DNA of 64,000 nt from Oopsacas minuta (lineage: Eukaryota > Porifera > Hexactinellida > Lyssacinosida > Leucopsacidae). Positions 61,080 through 64,000 of the stretch are shown piece by piece. The stretch is from assembly GCA_024704765.1 (NCBI GenBank), contig JAKMXF010000328.1, positions 119,864-183,863 on the forward strand. The letters are read 5' to 3'. A model generated the notes under the pieces. It worked only from the letters and a program-made list of their open reading frames with translations, did no database searches and was not told where the DNA came from. Position 1 is the stretch's first letter. The number at the start of each line of letters is the position of its first letter. The position numbers were made by a program, and so were the translations under genes.

Positions 61080-63020
61080 AATTTTTGGAGAAATAAATTG
61101 GTAGAAAGTGGATAAGCCACTCAAAAAGTTACTCTTATGTATATTTGGTAAAATTAGAAATCATACAATTTTGAGGAGGTAGTACAATATTTAGACTTGG
61201 TGGAAGGTATTCTCACACCTATAATAAGCCATTAATTAGTAGAAATATTGCACTACTTGAAAGTTATGCAAAGGAAGAAGTAATTGATGGGCAAACTATT
61301 ATTGATATTGAAACGCAGAAAAGTATAGTAATATAGAGTATGGGCCTACTCATAAAGATCAATCGCCTTTGGGATATATTTTCACAGCCATTTATAAAGA
61401 CAGTTACAAAGAAATTATAATAGCCACAAACATATTTCTCTCTAATAATAAATTTTCCTTTCCTACTATATTAGAGTATGTAATTACATATTATATGCCC
61501 ATAATTTTATTATTGAGTAATTTGGTGTTAATAGTTTTGTAAATGGTCCATTAATACGTATCGATGCAGTCGTAGTGAATTGGAATATAATTATAAAAGA
61601 TACTATTTTGAATCCAGGTAATGAGTTTAGACCAGGAGATTTTATCAGAAAAATGTTAAAAATTGTCTCATAACAGGGAGAGTGTCAGCTTTTAGCATGG
61701 AGTTTAAAGAAGTAGCTATAAAGTTATTTTCTATATGCAAAAACTAAAGCGAGCTATCATGAATGTCAGGAAGTTTGGAAAAAAGAAAGATATGTAAAAA
61801 TAATTAGCTATATAGTTCGAACGTCTCTAAATGCACTACCCTACTATAGATAAATTATAAGACCCCTGTTGTTAATAATAAACACAGAACACGGCAAATA
61901 TCAATAATTTAAGAATGGTCTCCTAAATTACTGAGCAGAAACAAAGGTTAACGTTAGTACTGATTATGATGATGTGATATTTGTTTGTACAAAGTCATAT
62001 AAAATACCTGGCTATCATACTTTAAACAGGTTATCATAGAAGCACATAGCCGAAAAATTTGGATTAACATACCACCAAAACCTTATATACGGTAATACTA
62101 TCCTAGACCTCAATTTACAGCATAATGTACCATCCAAACTTGAGACAACCATTGCAGATGGAAATTGCCTGTTTCGTACACTATCACAAGCATTAACTGA
62201 TTCTCAGGAAAACCATATTCAAATTATAATTCTTATCACAATGGACTGATTAACTCACTTAATAATCTTTGGACGGAGTATCTATTAACAAAAGTGTATA
62301 TACAAAGTCTTATTATGAAACATAACACAATATGTAGATAGATAAAGGATGACAATAGTAGGAGTTTGGGGAACAACTCTAGAACTTTTGATATCTCAAA
62401 TTTTTTTGGCATTGATATATCGGTATATTAAACAGGTTTAGTGTCTCTCTTCATGGTATCTCTTGTACAAGATGGACTAGGCATTGCCAGGAATCCATTC
62501 AGCATTGAATTTACTTCTGGAACTCAATCTTTCTGTAACGCTAAAAGTGAAGTTTTTAGTGCGATCAAATATGTTTTTCGCTTGAATACATCTTCACATC
62601 AGCAGTATAGCATAAACTTTTGCTTAGCTATTCATCAAAGTAATCAAATGATCGATGCACGAGATGCAAACATTGATGTTGAAGAAACGAATTTGGATGA
62701 TCTTCTGACTAAAACTCAAAATTTTAAGAAATTTTTGGCCTTCTATCTTTGAAGAAGCAAAGGATGTGGCCGAAGCTTTATAATTAATGCACAATTTCCA
62801 GTAGTAAGAAAATGTAAAAAGAGTGAAATTTTATGATATGTGTGATCTTGAAACAGCTGAAAAATATTCACAAATCACTGGTGAAGAGAAATTTCAAAAG
62901 GTATTCCCCCATATCACTGGCCCTTTTGTGAAGGCTTGGATAAGCGGTATAAAGCATCTTATAGGATAAATCTGCTCCTCCAAATAAATATATTTGGAAT
63001 TGCCTGTAGATAATATAATT
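61080..63020 (+). pseudogene. Second decayed copy of MULE transposase C-terminus plus OTU domain
   Basis: Near 61480-61700 the + strand reads YYMPIILLLSNLVL, INTYRC-type stretches and EFRPGDFIRKMLK, then GRVSAFSMEFKEV. This parallels 44600-44830 in the 9-kb element (PLWSGIILG, LRPGDFIRALYPG, RVSAFNFAFHP). Next comes an OTU Cys loop, TTIADGNCLFRTLSQALTDS, with the catalytic Cys at 62166-62168 intact, and NIQII-type residues. A frame at 62441-62752 (NPFSIEFTSGTQSFCNAKSE) and another near 62840 follow; I do not recognise these. Stops are frequent. No matching TIRs were found, so boundaries are approximate. Confidence 0.6.
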
Positions 63021-63307
63021 AGTGAATGAAATGAATTTATAAATATATATGGAGAAGATTTATTTACACAGAGCTTCGAGATGAATTCTACATCTTAAAA
63101 ATGGATATTGCTAACCTTTAGGAAATTCATTGAATCCGCTGCAACTTCTTAACACGATTCTAAGAATGAAACTGGAAGAAATTTTTCCAAATACTTGCAT
63201 TGCATGACGAATCTTCTTACCTGCACTATTGCTACAGCAGAATGTTCGTTTTAGTAAACTCAAGTTAATTAAAAAATACTTGCGAAGTACAATGTTATAA
63301 AGCAGAT

Positions 63308-64000
63308 CAGAGCTGCAAATGGGTCACTGACCTATGGGTCAATGGGTCAGATGGGTCAGTGGGTCATGGGTCATGACCCATCAAAATTTTATTTATATAC
63401 TATGTAGGCTTAAAAGAGTTATTTGTCAATTAGAAAACCTTCTAAAAAGAGTTAATAGAGGTGGTCATTCTACTAAATGTTTGGAATACTACAAGTGAGA
63501 GTCATATTATGTCTTCAGGTGTAGTAACTGCAATCATCAATTAAGTTTTCGTGTCTTAATCTTATCGGCAAACCTACTATGTACAATATTACCGGAATCT
63601 TAGGATTGCAATTCAAATAGACAGAAATCTTCAAGTATAAATATATATCTAGACTGACAGTTTTCATTTATATATTCCTCTGAGATCTACTTACTGTTGT
63701 AAATGTCTAACAACTGTGAAGATGTAAGGGCTGCTCTCCACCATGGTGATATGTTCTTATGCAACAACGACGACCCAAAGTGCAAAGCAGATGTGTGGAA
63801 GAAATTCCGATTGATAAAAATCAAAGCAACTAATGAATTACTATTTGGTTGGTCAGCCTGTAAAGATTGCTTCGTATGTCTAAAATTCAAAGCAAAACAA
63901 ACTGATGGCTCTGTTAGATTATATGGAACTAAAAATCTCGCGGACCATTGCAAAACCTGCTCCCCCAAAGGGGAAACTCAATCTTCTGTAGCAAGTTTTT
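63308..64000 (+). mobile_element. hAT transposon, left part, cut by the window edge
   Basis: Begins CAGAGCTGCAAATGGGTCAC, a hAT-type end, followed by at least six TGGGTCA or inverted TGACCCA words within about 70 bp, typical subterminal transposase-binding repeats. A BED-finger frame starts at 63703. The right end and any target duplication are outside the window. Confidence 0.7.
63703..64000 (+). CDS. hAT transposase N-terminus with BED zinc finger (partial)
   Basis: Starts at the ATG at 63703 (MSNNCEDVRAALHHGD) and stays open to the edge, 99 codons. A BED-type finger is clear: DVWKKFRLIKIKATNELLFG, then CKDCFVCLKFK, and YGTKNLADHCKTC, following the C-x2-C ... H-x(n)-C spacing of hAT/BED proteins. 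The absence of stops suggests a young copy. The catalytic part is not visible. Confidence 0.8.
   Translation, partial: MSNNCEDVRAALHHGDMFLCNNDDPKCKADVWKKFRLIKIKATNELLFGWSACKDCFVCLKFKAKQTDGSVRLYGTKNLADHCKTCSPKGETQSSVASF

Overview
The window is AT-rich, intron-bearing eukaryotic DNA. The cellular gene and most element types point to an animal or a close animal relative, but the species cannot be named from the sequence. The one recognisable host gene is a coronin (actin-binding WD40 protein). Its last three exons lie on the + strand at 5102-5431, 15560-15892 and 58250-58651. They join in phase 0 with no missing residues, so the introns between them are 10,128 bp and 42,357 bp. Nearly everything else is inside these introns and is mobile DNA or its debris.

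Left part (1-15.6 kb): a DD37E Tc1/mariner-type element (426-1770, one frameshift), a dispersed repeat (2050-2375), the first visible coronin exon, a CGGACAT-ended inverted-repeat element (7097-7516), a decayed DD34D mariner (7707-9008), a decayed hAT of ZBED5/SCAND3 type (11.3-12.5 kb, minus), and a 2.3-kb long-TIR element (13086-15372) with a 9-bp target duplication.

Giant intron (15.9-58.2 kb). (1) 15959-21804 is a Ginger-like DNA transposon with TGT...ACA ends, a GACC target duplication and a multi-exon integrase gene that can be spliced in frame onto a USP/USPL1-like cysteine isopeptidase. (2) 23317-24666 and 30328-31640 are two more Tc1/mariner-type elements; the second is DD37D with an uninterrupted transposase. 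(3) 27.6-33.2 kb holds two broken mariners. (4) 38045-47091 is a 9-kb MULE-like element with ~350-bp TIRs, a perfect 9-bp target duplication, a decayed transposase and an OTU-type protease-like ORF. It contains, nested, an 8-bp-TSD inverted-repeat element (40429-43429), which contains a hAT (40681-43085), which contains a small MITE (42730-42866). The 13086-15372 element is an internally deleted derivative of this 9-kb element. (5) 47288-50000 is a CAC-ended element with ~220-bp TIRs and a 4-bp duplication, carrying a decayed gene that I associate tentatively with CMC/Chapaev transposons. (6) The rest is a possible two-exon membrane-protein gene (34.9-35.5 kb), decayed LINE-like sequence, a perfect (ACT)80 array, a non-autonomous hAT and a decayed Tc1.

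Right part (58.6-64 kb): coronin 3' flank, mariner and pogo-like scraps, a tandem repeat, a second decayed copy of the MULE/OTU coding region (61.1-63.0 kb), and the 5' part of another hAT (63308 to the edge) with an open BED-finger reading frame.

The most interesting objects are the Ginger-like element with its spliced integrase-isopeptidase gene and the OTU-bearing long-TIR MULE with its derivative. Their boundaries are supported by target duplications read directly from the sequence. No tRNA, rRNA, CRISPR or bacterial-type regulatory feature was seen.
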